From contig NZ_VCYI01000007.1 of NCBI RefSeq assembly GCF_030464365.1, positions 1 through 64,000 on the forward strand: DNA of 64,000 nucleotides, read 5' to 3'. Positions 33,747 through 42,260 of this stretch are shown one piece after another (the stretch's first letter is position 1; every line of letters begins with the position of its first letter). Under the pieces are notes generated by a model. That model was not told the origin of the DNA. It saw nothing but the letters and a program-made list of their open reading frames with translations, and did not search any database. The translations under genes were made by a program, and so were the position numbers. The stretch comes from Methanoculleus methanifontis (GTDB lineage Archaea; Halobacteriota; Methanomicrobia; Methanomicrobiales; Methanoculleaceae).

Positions 33747-35335
33747 CACTGCCACCAGGATTTCGCGGCGATCGGCATATGCCAGTCGGTACCGAACGCT
33801 CTGCCGGTCACTCTTATCCCGGGCGGGGCCTGCCTGCGCTTGAACTCCGCCCGCTCGACCATTCTCGCGACCTTTCGGACGGCATCTTCGGGATACCCGG
33901 CGGCGATGATCTCGTCAGGTGACTCGAAACAGTCGATAAGACGGTGGAGGATCGCGTCGAGAAGATCGTAGGGGGGGAGGGTCTCCTGGTCGGTCTGGCC
34001 GGGCCGGAGTTCTGCGGAAGGAGGTTTTTCGAGCACCCTCTCAGGGATGACGGAGCGGCTCACGTTCAGCCACCGGCAGATCTGGTAGACCATCCCCTTC
34101 GGGACGTCGGCGATCACGGATAACCCCCCCGCCCCGTCCCCATAAAGGGTGGAGTAACCGACCGCGACCTCCGATTTGTTCCCGGTCGAGAGGAGCATGG
34201 AGCCGAACTTGTTCGAGAGGGCCATCAAGACTGTCGCCCGGATTCTGGCCTGCAGGTTCTCCTCGGTGATGTCGCAGGGGAGTCCGGCAAAGACTTCAGC
34301 GAGGCCGCCGTCGAACGCCTCCATCATTGGAGCGATCGGGATGCACTGCACCCGGATGCCGAGGTTCTCCACAAGTTCCCGGGCGTCCTCGACGCTCTCC
34401 GCGGAGGTGTGGGGGGAGGGGAGGAGCACCCCGAGAACATTCTCCGGCCCGAGCGCCCGGGCGGCGACGGCGGCCACGAGCGACGAATCAATCCCGCCGG
34501 AGAGGCCGAGATGGACGGATCTAAACCCGCACTTACGAACGTAGTCGCGGGTGCCGAGCACCAGCGCCCGCCAGATATCGGATTCAGGCTCCTGATCGTC
34601 GAGTGCGGCCGCCTGCGGGGCGAGGCGGGCGAGATCGACGGTTACGATGTCCTCGGCAAAGGCTGCACCGCGGGCGATGAGGGTTCCGTCAGCGGAGAAA
34701 GCAACGCTCCGGCCGTCGAAGACCAGGTCGTCGTTCCCGCCGACGAGGTTTGCCGAGACGATTGCGACCCCGTGTTCCTTTGCGGCCCGGGAGAGCACCT
34801 CCTCGCGCAGGCGCTGTCTGCCGGCGGCAAACGGCGATGCTGAGAGGTTCACGATCACGTCCGGCACCTGCCCGCCGCACAGGACCTCCTCGCCGATAGA
34901 GACCCCGACCGTTCTCTCACCGAGTTCAAAAACCCGGGGGATCCCGGCTGCCGGCTCGAAGTAACGGTCTTCGTTGAAGATGCCGGAGGTTGAGGTTTTC
35001 CGGAACGTCTCCCGCACCTCCCCGTCCTGGAGGAGAGCGGCGGCGTTGAAGAGCGGCCGGCCGGTTTCGGCAGGGTTCGGCTCGGCGAAACCGACGAGAA
35101 CCGACGGGGCATCGGCGAGCCCGGCGGCCAGGTCTTCCAGGACGGCGAGGGTCCGGGTTATGAACCCCGCCTGCAGGAGCAGATCCCGGGGAGGGCAGCC
35201 GGTCAGGGAGAGTTCCGGGGCGACGATCAGGTCTGGCCGGTGGCGGGACGCCTCGCGTACTGCCGCCGCAATCCGGCCGGCGTTGCCGGCGAGATCGCCG
35301 ACGACCGGGTTCACCTGGAGGAGTGAGATCTTCAT
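33746..35335 (-). CDS. nadE: NAD+ synthetase with a nucleophile-less glutaminase domain
   Basis: 529 residues from 35335. Residues 1-245 form a nitrilase-like domain with the Glu (PELSLTG) and Lys (FRKTSTSG) of the triad. The region that normally holds the catalytic cysteine (I-C-E-D) reads VSIGEEV, so a glycine replaces it. The synthetase domain has LGLSGGIDSSLVAA, FGSMLLSTGNKSE, and the C-terminal RRQAPPG, all intact. The enzyme adenylates and amidates nicotinic acid adenine dinucleotide. Ammonia may be used directly, or supplied by a separate glutaminase. It overlaps the nth-like gene. Confidence 0.9.
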   Translation of the reverse strand: MKISLLQVNPVVGDLAGNAGRIAAAVREASRHRPDLIVAPELSLTGCPPRDLLLQAGFITRTLAVLEDLAAGLADAPSVLVGFAEPNPAETGRPLFNAAALLQDGEVRETFRKTSTSGIFNEDRYFEPAAGIPRVFELGERTVGVSIGEEVLCGGQVPDVIVNLSASPFAAGRQRLREEVLSRAAKEHGVAIVSANLVGGNDDLVFDGRSVAFSADGTLIARGAAFAEDIVTVDLARLAPQAAALDDQEPESDIWRALVLGTRDYVRKCGFRSVHLGLSGGIDSSLVAAVAARALGPENVLGVLLPSPHTSAESVEDARELVENLGIRVQCIPIAPMMEAFDGGLAEVFAGLPCDITEENLQARIRATVLMALSNKFGSMLLSTGNKSEVAVGYSTLYGDGAGGLSVIADVPKGMVYQICRWLNVSRSVIPERVLEKPPSAELRPGQTDQETLPPYDLLDAILHRLIDCFESPDEIIAAGYPEDAVRKVARMVERAEFKRRQAPPGIRVTGRAFGTDWHMPIAAKSWWQ

Positions 35336-35440
35336 GGTCATTCCCCGATTATGATCAGTAATGGCGGAACGGGTAGCATATGTCTTTGCATACTCTTGTT
35401 CGCGTGAACAGACCATATTCCTTTTAAAGGCCAAAAGTCA

Positions 35441-36835
35441 ATGCGCCTTATAGGGAACTATGCAGAGAGCATACCGTGGAGGTATCCGGGGGCGAGCAAC
35501 CTGACCTCGCGCCGCCGACATTCAAAGGGGGATACCCGTGTCCTCCTGCTTGCTGCATCGGTTCTCGTTGCCTTCATCGCAAACGCCGCCGGCCTCCTTG
35601 CCGGCGTTACCATCGTCCTTCCGCACCTGTTCTACCTGCCGATCATCCTTGCCGCCTACTGGTACCCCCGCCGCGGAACCATCTTCTCACTTGCCCTGTC
35701 TCTGGGGTACCTGGCGCTGACCCTGCCCTTCACCGGGAGCGATGTCGGAACGACCGTCTCGGTAATTTCGCGGGCGGTAGTCTTCGCCGCTGTCGGCGCT
35801 GCCGTGTCGCTCCTCTCTCTCCGGTTGCGGGAGCAGGAAGAGCGGTACCGGGGGATCTTCGACAACTCGGAGGCGGGAACGTTCATCGTTGCCCCCGGCG
35901 AGTCCGGGCCGCGCATCGAGGAGACAAATTATGTGGGCGCCGCGCTCCTCGGCTTCACGACGAAGAACCTGGCCGGGAAGCACGTTGCCGGGATCTTCGA
36001 AGACCCCGCTGCCTGGGAGGCACTAAAGGAAGATGTCGACCGGAACGGAACCGTCTACGAGTACGAGACGACGCTTCTCCGAATCGATGGAGCAGCCGTC
36101 CAGGTGCTCGTGTCGGCCGGCCGGCTCCCGGGTGAGCGAGTTGTCCTCACGCTCGTCGATATCACCGCCCGGAAGAACGCCGAAGACGCACTCCGCCAGA
36201 CGAACGCCAAACTGAACATGCTGGGACACCTCACCCGGAACGATCTCGCCGCGGCGGTATCGGCCCTCCTCGAACGAATCGGCGGGGGGATGCAGGAGTT
36301 CGATGACCCCGATGTCCGTCGGTATCTCAAGAACCTGGAAGAGGACGCCCGGATGGTGCAGCGGCGCGCGGAGATCACCCGGGACTACCAGGATCTCGGC
36401 CTCCGACCCGCCGGGTGGCAGCCGGTTCAGAAGGTAGTCCGGGACGTGACGTCGTGCCTGCTGCTCCCCGGGATATCGGTTCGTTCCTGGGTTGAGCGGC
36501 TCGAGGTCTTCGCCGATCCGATGCTCGACCGGGTTTTTTCGAACCTGATCGAGAACGCCGCCCGTCACGGAGAGACAGCTTCAAAGGTTGTCATCACCTA
36601 CCGGATCCTGGATGACGGGCTCTCGATCTCCATCGAGGACGACGGCGTGGGAATCGCTGAACCGGAGAAAGAGCGGATCTTCGATTACGGTGTCGGCATC
36701 GAAGGCGGGCTCGGGCTCTTCCTCGTCCGGGAGATCCTGGCCATCACGAACATGACGATCAGGGAGACCGGAACGCCCGGCAGGGGGGCGAGGTTCGAGA
36801 TACATGTGCCCCCGGGCGGGTACCGGATAGTCTGA
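35441..36835 (+). CDS. Membrane-bound PAS sensor histidine kinase
   Basis: 464 residues. Four hydrophobic helices at about 33-125 are followed by a PAS domain (about 130-240, ITARKNAEDALR at its end), then a dimerisation helix with the candidate phospho-acceptor LNMLGHLTRNDLAAAV, and an HATPase domain (NLIENAARHG, DDGVGIAEPEKERIFDYGVG, GGLGLFLVREI). Methanogen kinases of this class often lack a fused receiver; no response regulator is adjacent. The start at 35441 is ATG 11 bases after CTTTTAAAGG. The stimulus is unknown. Confidence 0.85.
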   Translation: MRLIGNYAESIPWRYPGASNLTSRRRHSKGDTRVLLLAASVLVAFIANAAGLLAGVTIVLPHLFYLPIILAAYWYPRRGTIFSLALSLGYLALTLPFTGSDVGTTVSVISRAVVFAAVGAAVSLLSLRLREQEERYRGIFDNSEAGTFIVAPGESGPRIEETNYVGAALLGFTTKNLAGKHVAGIFEDPAAWEALKEDVDRNGTVYEYETTLLRIDGAAVQVLVSAGRLPGERVVLTLVDITARKNAEDALRQTNAKLNMLGHLTRNDLAAAVSALLERIGGGMQEFDDPDVRRYLKNLEEDARMVQRRAEITRDYQDLGLRPAGWQPVQKVVRDVTSCLLLPGISVRSWVERLEVFADPMLDRVFSNLIENAARHGETASKVVITYRILDDGLSISIEDDGVGIAEPEKERIFDYGVGIEGGLGLFLVREILAITNMTIRETGTPGRGARFEIHVPPGGYRIV

Positions 36836-36844
36836 GGCAGAAGA

Positions 36845-38080
36845 ATGTTTGCAAAGGTGCTTATTCCGACGGACCTCTCCGAGGCCTCCTTCACCATGGC
36901 GGAGCGGGTCGGCGAGATTCCAGGTGTCCGCGAGGTCGTTCTCCTCCACGCCCCAAGATCGGCAGGCTCCTCGCCCACCGATGAGGATGCGCTCCGCCGG
37001 ATGCAGGAACTGGTGCAGCGGCAGGGATTCCCCGTCGAGGTGGTGGTTACGGAGGGTGACGGGACCGGTGTCCCGGAGAGGATACTCCGGACCGCTCTAG
37101 AGGCGGGGGCTGATATGATCGCGATTGGAGTCAGAGACCAGGGGCTTCTCCGGAACCTCTTCTCCGGAAACGTTGCGGCCACCGTGCTCCGGGATGCCCG
37201 GGTGCACGTCCTGATCGTGCCGCAGTCGGCAGGAGACGGGTCGGCGCTCTTTTCACGGCTGCTGGTGCCGACCGACCTCGCAGACCCGGCCCCCGAAGTC
37301 CGTTCGCTCCTCAAGGGCGCTGCCGGGGACGGGCCGGCGGTGCTCCTGCACGTCGTCGAGCCCGGACGTGCGAAGGCCGAGCAGGAGGCCGGCGACCAAC
37401 TCGCCGCCCTGAAGAACGTTCTTTCGGGCGTCGGGCGAGATATCGAGCCGCTGGCACGGGTCGGGGATCCGGCACGCACCATCTGCACCGTGGCGGACGA
37501 GATCGGTGTATCCCTTGTTGTCATTCCGCGCATAGGAAAACGTGATGCTGCGGGAGCCGCCCCGCTCGGGAGCGTCACGAGCGCCGTTATAGGGTGTGTA
37601 AAACAGCCGGTGCTGGTGCTGGCGATCTCGATCCGCCTGGATATCGAGACCCGGGAGCTGCGGAGCGAGGAGTTCGGGCTCGCAGAAGAGATATGGCTCG
37701 ATTACCACGAGTTAAAGGCAGATCCCGGAACAGATCGGATATTTGGAGTCTTTGCGGACGGTACTCTCGTTTCCGTCGCCCGGTGCCGCCGGCACCCGGA
37801 CGGTTACGAGGTGGACGGCGTCTTCACCCCGGCCAGGTTCCGGGGCCGAGGGTATGCCCGGCGGGCGATGGACGCACTCGTCGAGGCGTGTCAGCACGAC
37901 ACCCTGTACATGCACTCGGTCAGGAACCTCGTCGACTTCTACGGAGAGTATGGATTCATATCGATACCGGAGAGCGATCTCCCGCCGACGATCCGGGCAA
38001 GATTCGCATTTGCTCTCGGCGAGATGGAGGGGGCGAACGTCCAGCCGATGCGCCGGGCCGCAGGCTGGTTCCGGCGATAG
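36845..38080 (+). CDS. Tandem universal stress protein domains fused to a GNAT acetyltransferase
   Basis: 411 residues. Residues 1-130 and about 135-260 are two UspA-like domains (KVLIPTDLSEASF; LLVPTDLADPAPEV; second ends with LGSVTSAVIGCVKQPVLVLA). Residues about 265-405 are a GNAT domain with the acetyl-CoA site FRGRGYARRAMDALVE and FYGEYGF. USP domains usually bind ATP; in the first, the terminal G-S is a G-N. The fusion suggests stress- or nucleotide-gated acetylation. It lies 9 bases after the sensor kinase gene and may be co-transcribed. Confidence 0.8.
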   Translation: MFAKVLIPTDLSEASFTMAERVGEIPGVREVVLLHAPRSAGSSPTDEDALRRMQELVQRQGFPVEVVVTEGDGTGVPERILRTALEAGADMIAIGVRDQGLLRNLFSGNVAATVLRDARVHVLIVPQSAGDGSALFSRLLVPTDLADPAPEVRSLLKGAAGDGPAVLLHVVEPGRAKAEQEAGDQLAALKNVLSGVGRDIEPLARVGDPARTICTVADEIGVSLVVIPRIGKRDAAGAAPLGSVTSAVIGCVKQPVLVLAISIRLDIETRELRSEEFGLAEEIWLDYHELKADPGTDRIFGVFADGTLVSVARCRRHPDGYEVDGVFTPARFRGRGYARRAMDALVEACQHDTLYMHSVRNLVDFYGEYGFISIPESDLPPTIRARFAFALGEMEGANVQPMRRAAGWFRR

Positions 38081-38107
38081 TGGCCCCGTGCGTTGTGCTC
38101 GCCTGTT

Positions 38108-38299
38108 TCAGCCGTCGTAGAAGTCCGGGAATTCTGCATCATCTTCGATATCGTCGGGATACGGGACATCGATGACGACCGCTCCATCTTCGAGGACATC
38201 ACCGATCTCGATGTATACCCCTGCAGGAAACTCCCGTTCCTCTGTTCTGCCGTCAGAATGCTTGATATACGCCCACATACCGTACCTCTGCAGATTCAT
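38108..38299 (-). CDS. Small acidic protein of unknown function
   Basis: 63 residues from the ATG at 38299 (MNLQRYGMWAYIKHSDGR). A short beta-strand region is followed by a strongly acidic tail (PYPDDIEDDAEFPDFYDG). A start a few codons further on (MWAYI) is also possible. The TATA-like CTATATATATG lies about 50 bases upstream. It is not recognised. Confidence 0.55.
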   Translation of the reverse strand: MNLQRYGMWAYIKHSDGRTEEREFPAGVYIEIGDVLEDGAVVIDVPYPDDIEDDAEFPDFYDG

Positions 38300-38501
38300 T
38301 GTTTCAGTGCTCCCGGCATACTCCCGGGAGCGTGCTCCCATTGCAGTGTCAGATGGTAGCTATATATATGTCTTTCCTGCCCGGAAAGTCTAAGAATATG
38401 TGAGTATTCCGGATTTCCGGGGGACGATATACCTCAAAGCGCGTGCCGGTTGATCGTGCGAGGGAGGCGCGACTCCCGGACACTCGCGACGATGGACACC
38501 C

Positions 38502-38509
38502 ATATATAT
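38502..38509 (+). promoter_or_regulatory. TATA box of the YfcE-like phosphoesterase gene
   Basis: ATATATAT lies 26-33 bases before the ATG at 38535, giving a leaderless or very short-leader message. This favours 38535 over the in-frame start at 38511. Confidence 0.5.
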
Positions 38510-38534
38510 CGTGACAGTGCCCAAGGATGCACAC

Positions 38535-39032
38535 ATGCGCATCGGGATTCTCTCCGACACACATGACTGCCTCGAGATGGTGGACGCGGCCGTAAAACAG
38601 CTGAACGGGGAACGGGTAGATCTGGTGCTTCACGCCGGGGACTACGTCTCGCCGTTTGTCATTCCCCGGCTCGCAAACCTGCAGCCACCCATGATCGGCG
38701 TCCTCGGAAACAACGACGGTGATCATCACCTCCTTTCGGCACGGTTCGCCGAGCACGACCGGCTCAGCCTGCGGGGCACGTTTGCCGCCGTCACCGCGGG
38801 CGGCATGACAATTGGGCTACTTCACGGCGATGACCGCGAACTCCTGCAGGCGCTCATCGGACGGAAAGCCTTCGACGTCGTGGTTCACGGTCATACTCAT
38901 CAGGCGCAGGTCCGCACGCTCTGCGGGACGCTGGTTGTCAACCCCGGGGAGACCTGCGGTTACCTGACCGGGCGGCCGACCGTTGCGGTGCTGGATACGG
39001 GAACCCGGAACGTGGAACTACTCTCCATATGA
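38535..39032 (+). CDS. YfcE/MJ0936-type metallophosphoesterase
   Basis: 165 residues. The calcineurin-like metal ligands are seen in order: ILSDTHD, LHAGDYVSP, LGNNDGDH, VVHGHTHQAQV, and the final VNPGE. MJ0936-type enzymes cleave phosphodiesters with Mn or Ni. The physiological substrate is unknown. Convergent with the secreted protein gene 27 bases away. Confidence 0.9.
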   Translation: MRIGILSDTHDCLEMVDAAVKQLNGERVDLVLHAGDYVSPFVIPRLANLQPPMIGVLGNNDGDHHLLSARFAEHDRLSLRGTFAAVTAGGMTIGLLHGDDRELLQALIGRKAFDVVVHGHTHQAQVRTLCGTLVVNPGETCGYLTGRPTVAVLDTGTRNVELLSI

Positions 39033-39059
39033 GGGAGTGGGAAAAAGAGGCGGTGCGGG

Positions 39060-40379
39060 TTATACCGTTCCCGCGTCGTCGGATCCTTCGTCGAGTCTCC
39101 AGGCAGGAGTGCCGGCATACCCGAGATCTGCCCTGAGCGTCGCCCCGGAGACCTCGAACGTATCCGGGACGTTGAAGTAGAGGTAACCCTTCAGCGATTC
39201 GTACCGTTCAAGCGACGTTCTGTCGAACGACTCCCCGAGCGTGGTGAAAGGCGGGACATCCAGGGGCGCAAACGTGGTTCCCCCGTATTCGAGGACGAAC
39301 GCGTCCCTCGCAGGTGTCTCGATAGTGTAGAGGTCGGAGTCGCCCTTGTGCCCGAGGTTGGTCGACTTGACGGCTACGAGGAGGAACGTACGTCCTTCGC
39401 CTGCTTCGACGGTCGGCGTCGACTCATTGCCGGGAACCTCCCGGTATGCCGTTGCGGTTCGGGTGGATTCGGCAAGCAGCGAGACCATGTTCTCGGCGTC
39501 TGGATCATCGTAGGTGTGGCGGTCCATGAGCGGGAGAACCTTCTCCGGCGGTGCGACCACGACCGGTTCGGTGCTGACCGGGATGTCGGGTGTCCGCGCT
39601 GCGAGAGAGACGGCGGTGCTCATCGTGGATGCACGGCCCCTCTCCGAGTGTATCTCGCCGGCCTCGCGGCTGACCGTCTCGAGGTTCTCCGACGCCGTTG
39701 CCATGTCACTGAAGGCCGCCGGAACGGCATCCTCGTCGGCATCGGTCGAACTGAGAAGTTTCGAGCTTGCTGCGGAGTATGCCTCAAGCGACCTGACGAA
39801 CTCGTCCTTGAAGGGCTGCCGTTCCGGGGAGACCTGGAGCGGCTGCACCTCGCGTAGCAGCCTGACGGAGAACGCATGCAGGTCGTCCGCCGCTACGGCG
39901 GCTGCCTCTGTGTCCTGCAGATAGAGGGCGTGGGCATGCTCCATCGAGAGCCTCATCAGGCGGATGCTGGCGGTGTCGACCAGTCCGGCCAGCCGTTCGT
40001 CGTCGTAGGTGTCGGGCCCGGCAACAGGCGCTTCCGGCTCGGTCTCGACGTCGGCACCCGTCGGGGTGGAGGCTGCACCGGTGGTGTTCCCCTCGTCGGG
40101 GGCTACCCTGGGCTCGTCAGGGTCCGCCTCATCTTCAGGGAGCACCGGAACCGCATCGTGGGTCTCGTTCTCGTCCGGGAATGCAGGGTCACCGGATGGC
40201 TCCGAACCGTTCTTTGCCGCCGGAAGTTCCTTGAGCGAGAACGGCAACATCTCTCCCGTCTCCAGGACCGTGAGCCCCTGGCCGGAACCGGCAGCGGCCG
40301 GTACGGTGAGGAGGAATCCCGCGCAGACGGCAATTCCAAGGAAAATCAGAGCGCTCTGGTGGTGCTTGCTCATGCGCAT
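39060..40379 (-). CDS. Large secreted acidic protein, unknown function
   Basis: 439 residues. A signal peptide with a cleavage-like AAAGS site (ALIFLGIAVCAGFLLTVPAAA) is followed by an acidic, Pro/Thr/Glu-rich region to about 120, a helical segment (about 125-265), and a C-terminal beta-rich domain (about 315-420) with AGEGRTFLLVAVKSTNLGHKG and LYFNVPDTFEVSG, reminiscent of DUF4352-type extracellular domains. No anchor is present, so it is probably secreted. A start at 40373 is equally possible. Confidence 0.7.
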   Translation of the reverse strand: MRMSKHHQSALIFLGIAVCAGFLLTVPAAAGSGQGLTVLETGEMLPFSLKELPAAKNGSEPSGDPAFPDENETHDAVPVLPEDEADPDEPRVAPDEGNTTGAASTPTGADVETEPEAPVAGPDTYDDERLAGLVDTASIRLMRLSMEHAHALYLQDTEAAAVAADDLHAFSVRLLREVQPLQVSPERQPFKDEFVRSLEAYSAASSKLLSSTDADEDAVPAAFSDMATASENLETVSREAGEIHSERGRASTMSTAVSLAARTPDIPVSTEPVVVAPPEKVLPLMDRHTYDDPDAENMVSLLAESTRTATAYREVPGNESTPTVEAGEGRTFLLVAVKSTNLGHKGDSDLYTIETPARDAFVLEYGGTTFAPLDVPPFTTLGESFDRTSLERYESLKGYLYFNVPDTFEVSGATLRADLGYAGTPAWRLDEGSDDAGTV

Positions 40380-40746
40380 TTTTCTTTCAGTTAATGAATA
40401 TAAATATTATTATATTTCCATATTGAAAAAAAGGGTTCTCTGGCAAAACCGTTTTCGATACCGCCGCATCTGCGGCATCCGCCAGCCTGCACACCTGGTA
40501 GTACGGACCCGCTCGCCGGAGGCCGTGATCCGGAACAGTCGGCAGAAGACCCGCAAACTGCTCATGGTGCAGCGGAATCCTGCAGGAAACGGGGGCATTA
40601 TCCCGGTTACGGGAGAGGCATTCCAGGGGTTTTCGGCCGTTAAGACGGACATTCCGGGTATCGGTCTGATGTTCGCTGGAGATGTTGCGCCGTCTTGTGG
40701 AAACTTATATGAACTCTCGCGGGTTACCGGGTTAAGAGGAAGCCTG
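40380..40746. other. 367-base divergent promoter region
   Basis: AT-rich stretches at 40391-40436 (TATAAATATTATTATATTTC) serve the secreted-protein gene on the minus strand. ACTTATAT at 40703-40710 and AAGAGGA at 40734-40740 serve the plus-strand gene starting at 40747. The middle part shows GC-rich sequence with a short palindrome (CGCCGCATCTGCGG, about 40462-40475) and no convincing gene. Confidence 0.45.
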
Positions 40747-41223
40747 ATGGAGATCGTGAAGATACCGAATATGGATAAAGCGGAGTACGATAAGCTCATT
40801 GAGGAGGGGTTTCTCAGCCGTATCGCATTCCAGGGCGGTAAATATCCGTATATCGCCCCGTTCCTGTACGTCTTCGACGGAAAGTTTCTCTACTTCCTGG
40901 CAACCAAGTACGGCAGGAAGAACGACCTCTTCCGGCAGCACCCGTATGTCTCCGTCGAGATCGAGAAGTATTCCGGCGACCTCTCCTGCTACACCTTCGT
41001 GACGATGCAGGGGTACCTGGTGCAGCTTGAGGACGCAATCGAGAAGAAGATCATCAGGGAGAAGTTCGTGAACATGATCAAAGTGCACAACCTCTCCAGG
41101 AACATCTTTGCGGCGCTCGGCCATAAGCCGGAGGAGCCGATCGAGGCGATCGCCTCCGAAGAGCGTTCGAATATCTGGAAACTTACCGGCGTGACCGATA
41201 TCGTTGCTCTCAAGAATCTCTAA
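40747..41223 (+). CDS. Pyridoxamine-phosphate-oxidase-like FMN-binding protein
   Basis: 158 residues from the ATG at 40747, after a ribosome binding site AAGAGGA and a TATA box. IEEGFLSRIAFQGGKYPYIAPFLYVFDGKFLYFLATKYGRK and the VSVEIEKYSGDL strand match the nitroimidazole-resistance/NimA-type split-barrel group, which bind FMN or F420. An extended C-terminal region (about 110-158) is helix-rich. The substrate is unknown. Confidence 0.82.
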   Translation: MEIVKIPNMDKAEYDKLIEEGFLSRIAFQGGKYPYIAPFLYVFDGKFLYFLATKYGRKNDLFRQHPYVSVEIEKYSGDLSCYTFVTMQGYLVQLEDAIEKKIIREKFVNMIKVHNLSRNIFAALGHKPEEPIEAIASEERSNIWKLTGVTDIVALKNL

Positions 41224-41292
41224 TTTTTTTAACGAAACCCGTGCAGGAGCCCGCGGCGTGGAACCCTTAGGGCCGGGAAGGCACGGGACGGT

Positions 41293-41612
41293 ATGGCTCC
41301 GAAATGCCGTTTGATGCTCTCCGTTCTTTTTATTGCGGTGCTGGTCACGATGCCCGCCTTTGCTCACGTTCCGCTCTTCGCCCGGGGCGGGTCGTCACCC
41401 GACCCGGCGCTCGTCGTTGAAGACCCTGCAAAGCCGTGGGTGATCTACGACACCCCGCCGCGCGGCACTACTGGTTCCGGATGGAGGAGGGGGAGCGTAT
41501 CACCATGACAATGCTCGGGCCCCTCGCCCTCGTCATCTGGGCGCGGCGCGTGATCGGCCCCGTGCTTGCTTTCGTTGCCGCTATCCTGCCTGCCCGCCGT
41601 CCCCCGCCGTGA
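41293..41612 (+). pseudogene. Decayed secreted-protein gene (frameshift and internal loss)
   Basis: The first frame gives MAPKCRLMLSVLFIAVLVTMPAFA, a signal peptide, then a domain starting DPALVVEDPAKPWVIYDTPP. At about 41449-41462 the frame shifts; HYWFRMEEGERITMTMLGP continues in the +1 frame as expected for an extracellular beta-sandwich. The reading then runs at once into a hydrophobic stretch (VIGPVLAFVAAILPARR) that looks like a C-terminal anchor, and stops at 41612. The middle of the gene therefore seems deleted. The remnant is probably not functional. Confidence 0.6.
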
Positions 41613-41613
41613 G

Positions 41614-42135
41614 TCACGCGAGAAGCGGTTCGAGCATTGCCCCGGCGGTATCGAGCAGAGCGGCGAGGCCTTCCGGCGTTGCGTTTCCTTTCTCCATCCA
41701 GCGGATGATGCCACGCCCATCCAGGAGGTAGATGTAGGCGAGCGACGGGTCTTCTATTCCGTAGGCCCGCCGGCACCGCTCGATATCCTCTGGAATGGTC
41801 AGCACCTGGTCATGCTTCGCGGGAGGGGTGCCGCCCGCGAGCCCCTGCCGGATGCTATCGGCAAGAGATCTCCCGATGAGGCTGTCGCCGACGACTAGAG
41901 CGAGGTAGGTCGCCACCCGGGGATTCTCGGTGAACGCTCCGATGAAGGGGCCGCTCCAGGACTCCGCCATCGGCCCGGCGGACTCGAGGAAGACGAGGAC
42001 GACGAGTGAGACGTCGCCTCCTGCATCGTCGGGGAGGGTGACGACTCTGCCGGAGAGGGACGTTGCCATAAGGGTGGGAAACGTCCTGCCGAGGGCTGCG
42101 GGCACCGGTTCGGGGGTTGCTGCCGTTCGGTTCAT
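41614..42135 (-). CDS. Thioredoxin-fold protein of unknown function (cysteine-poor)
   Basis: 173 residues from 42135. LGRTFPTLMATSLSGRVVTLPDDA resembles the entry of AhpC/redoxin-fold proteins, and SLVVLVFLESAGPMAESWSGPFIGAF is like the ATP10/thioredoxin-like group. Only one cysteine (ERCRRAY) is present and no C-x-x-C, so it is not a normal peroxiredoxin. The last part, YIYLLDGRGIIRWMEKGNAT, fits a thioredoxin-fold C-terminal strand. Convergent with the pseudogene above. Confidence 0.55.
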   Translation of the reverse strand: MNRTAATPEPVPAALGRTFPTLMATSLSGRVVTLPDDAGGDVSLVVLVFLESAGPMAESWSGPFIGAFTENPRVATYLALVVGDSLIGRSLADSIRQGLAGGTPPAKHDQVLTIPEDIERCRRAYGIEDPSLAYIYLLDGRGIIRWMEKGNATPEGLAALLDTAGAMLEPLLA

Positions 42136-42260
42136 GGCCTGCAGGTAAGGGTACCCATTAGATAAAGCTCTCCCCGGGGTGTGCGGTATCCGGGTGGGGA
42201 GCGTTGCGCCAAGCACTATAACTTTCAAGCGCAACAGTTCCTCCAGGGAGGCGTATCGGT

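Noticed and set aside
40009-40746. Long N-terminal extension of the flavin-binding protein at 40747
   Set aside because: The upstream part is antisense to the secreted protein and contains the TATA box at 40703; the short start with a ribosome binding site is preferred.
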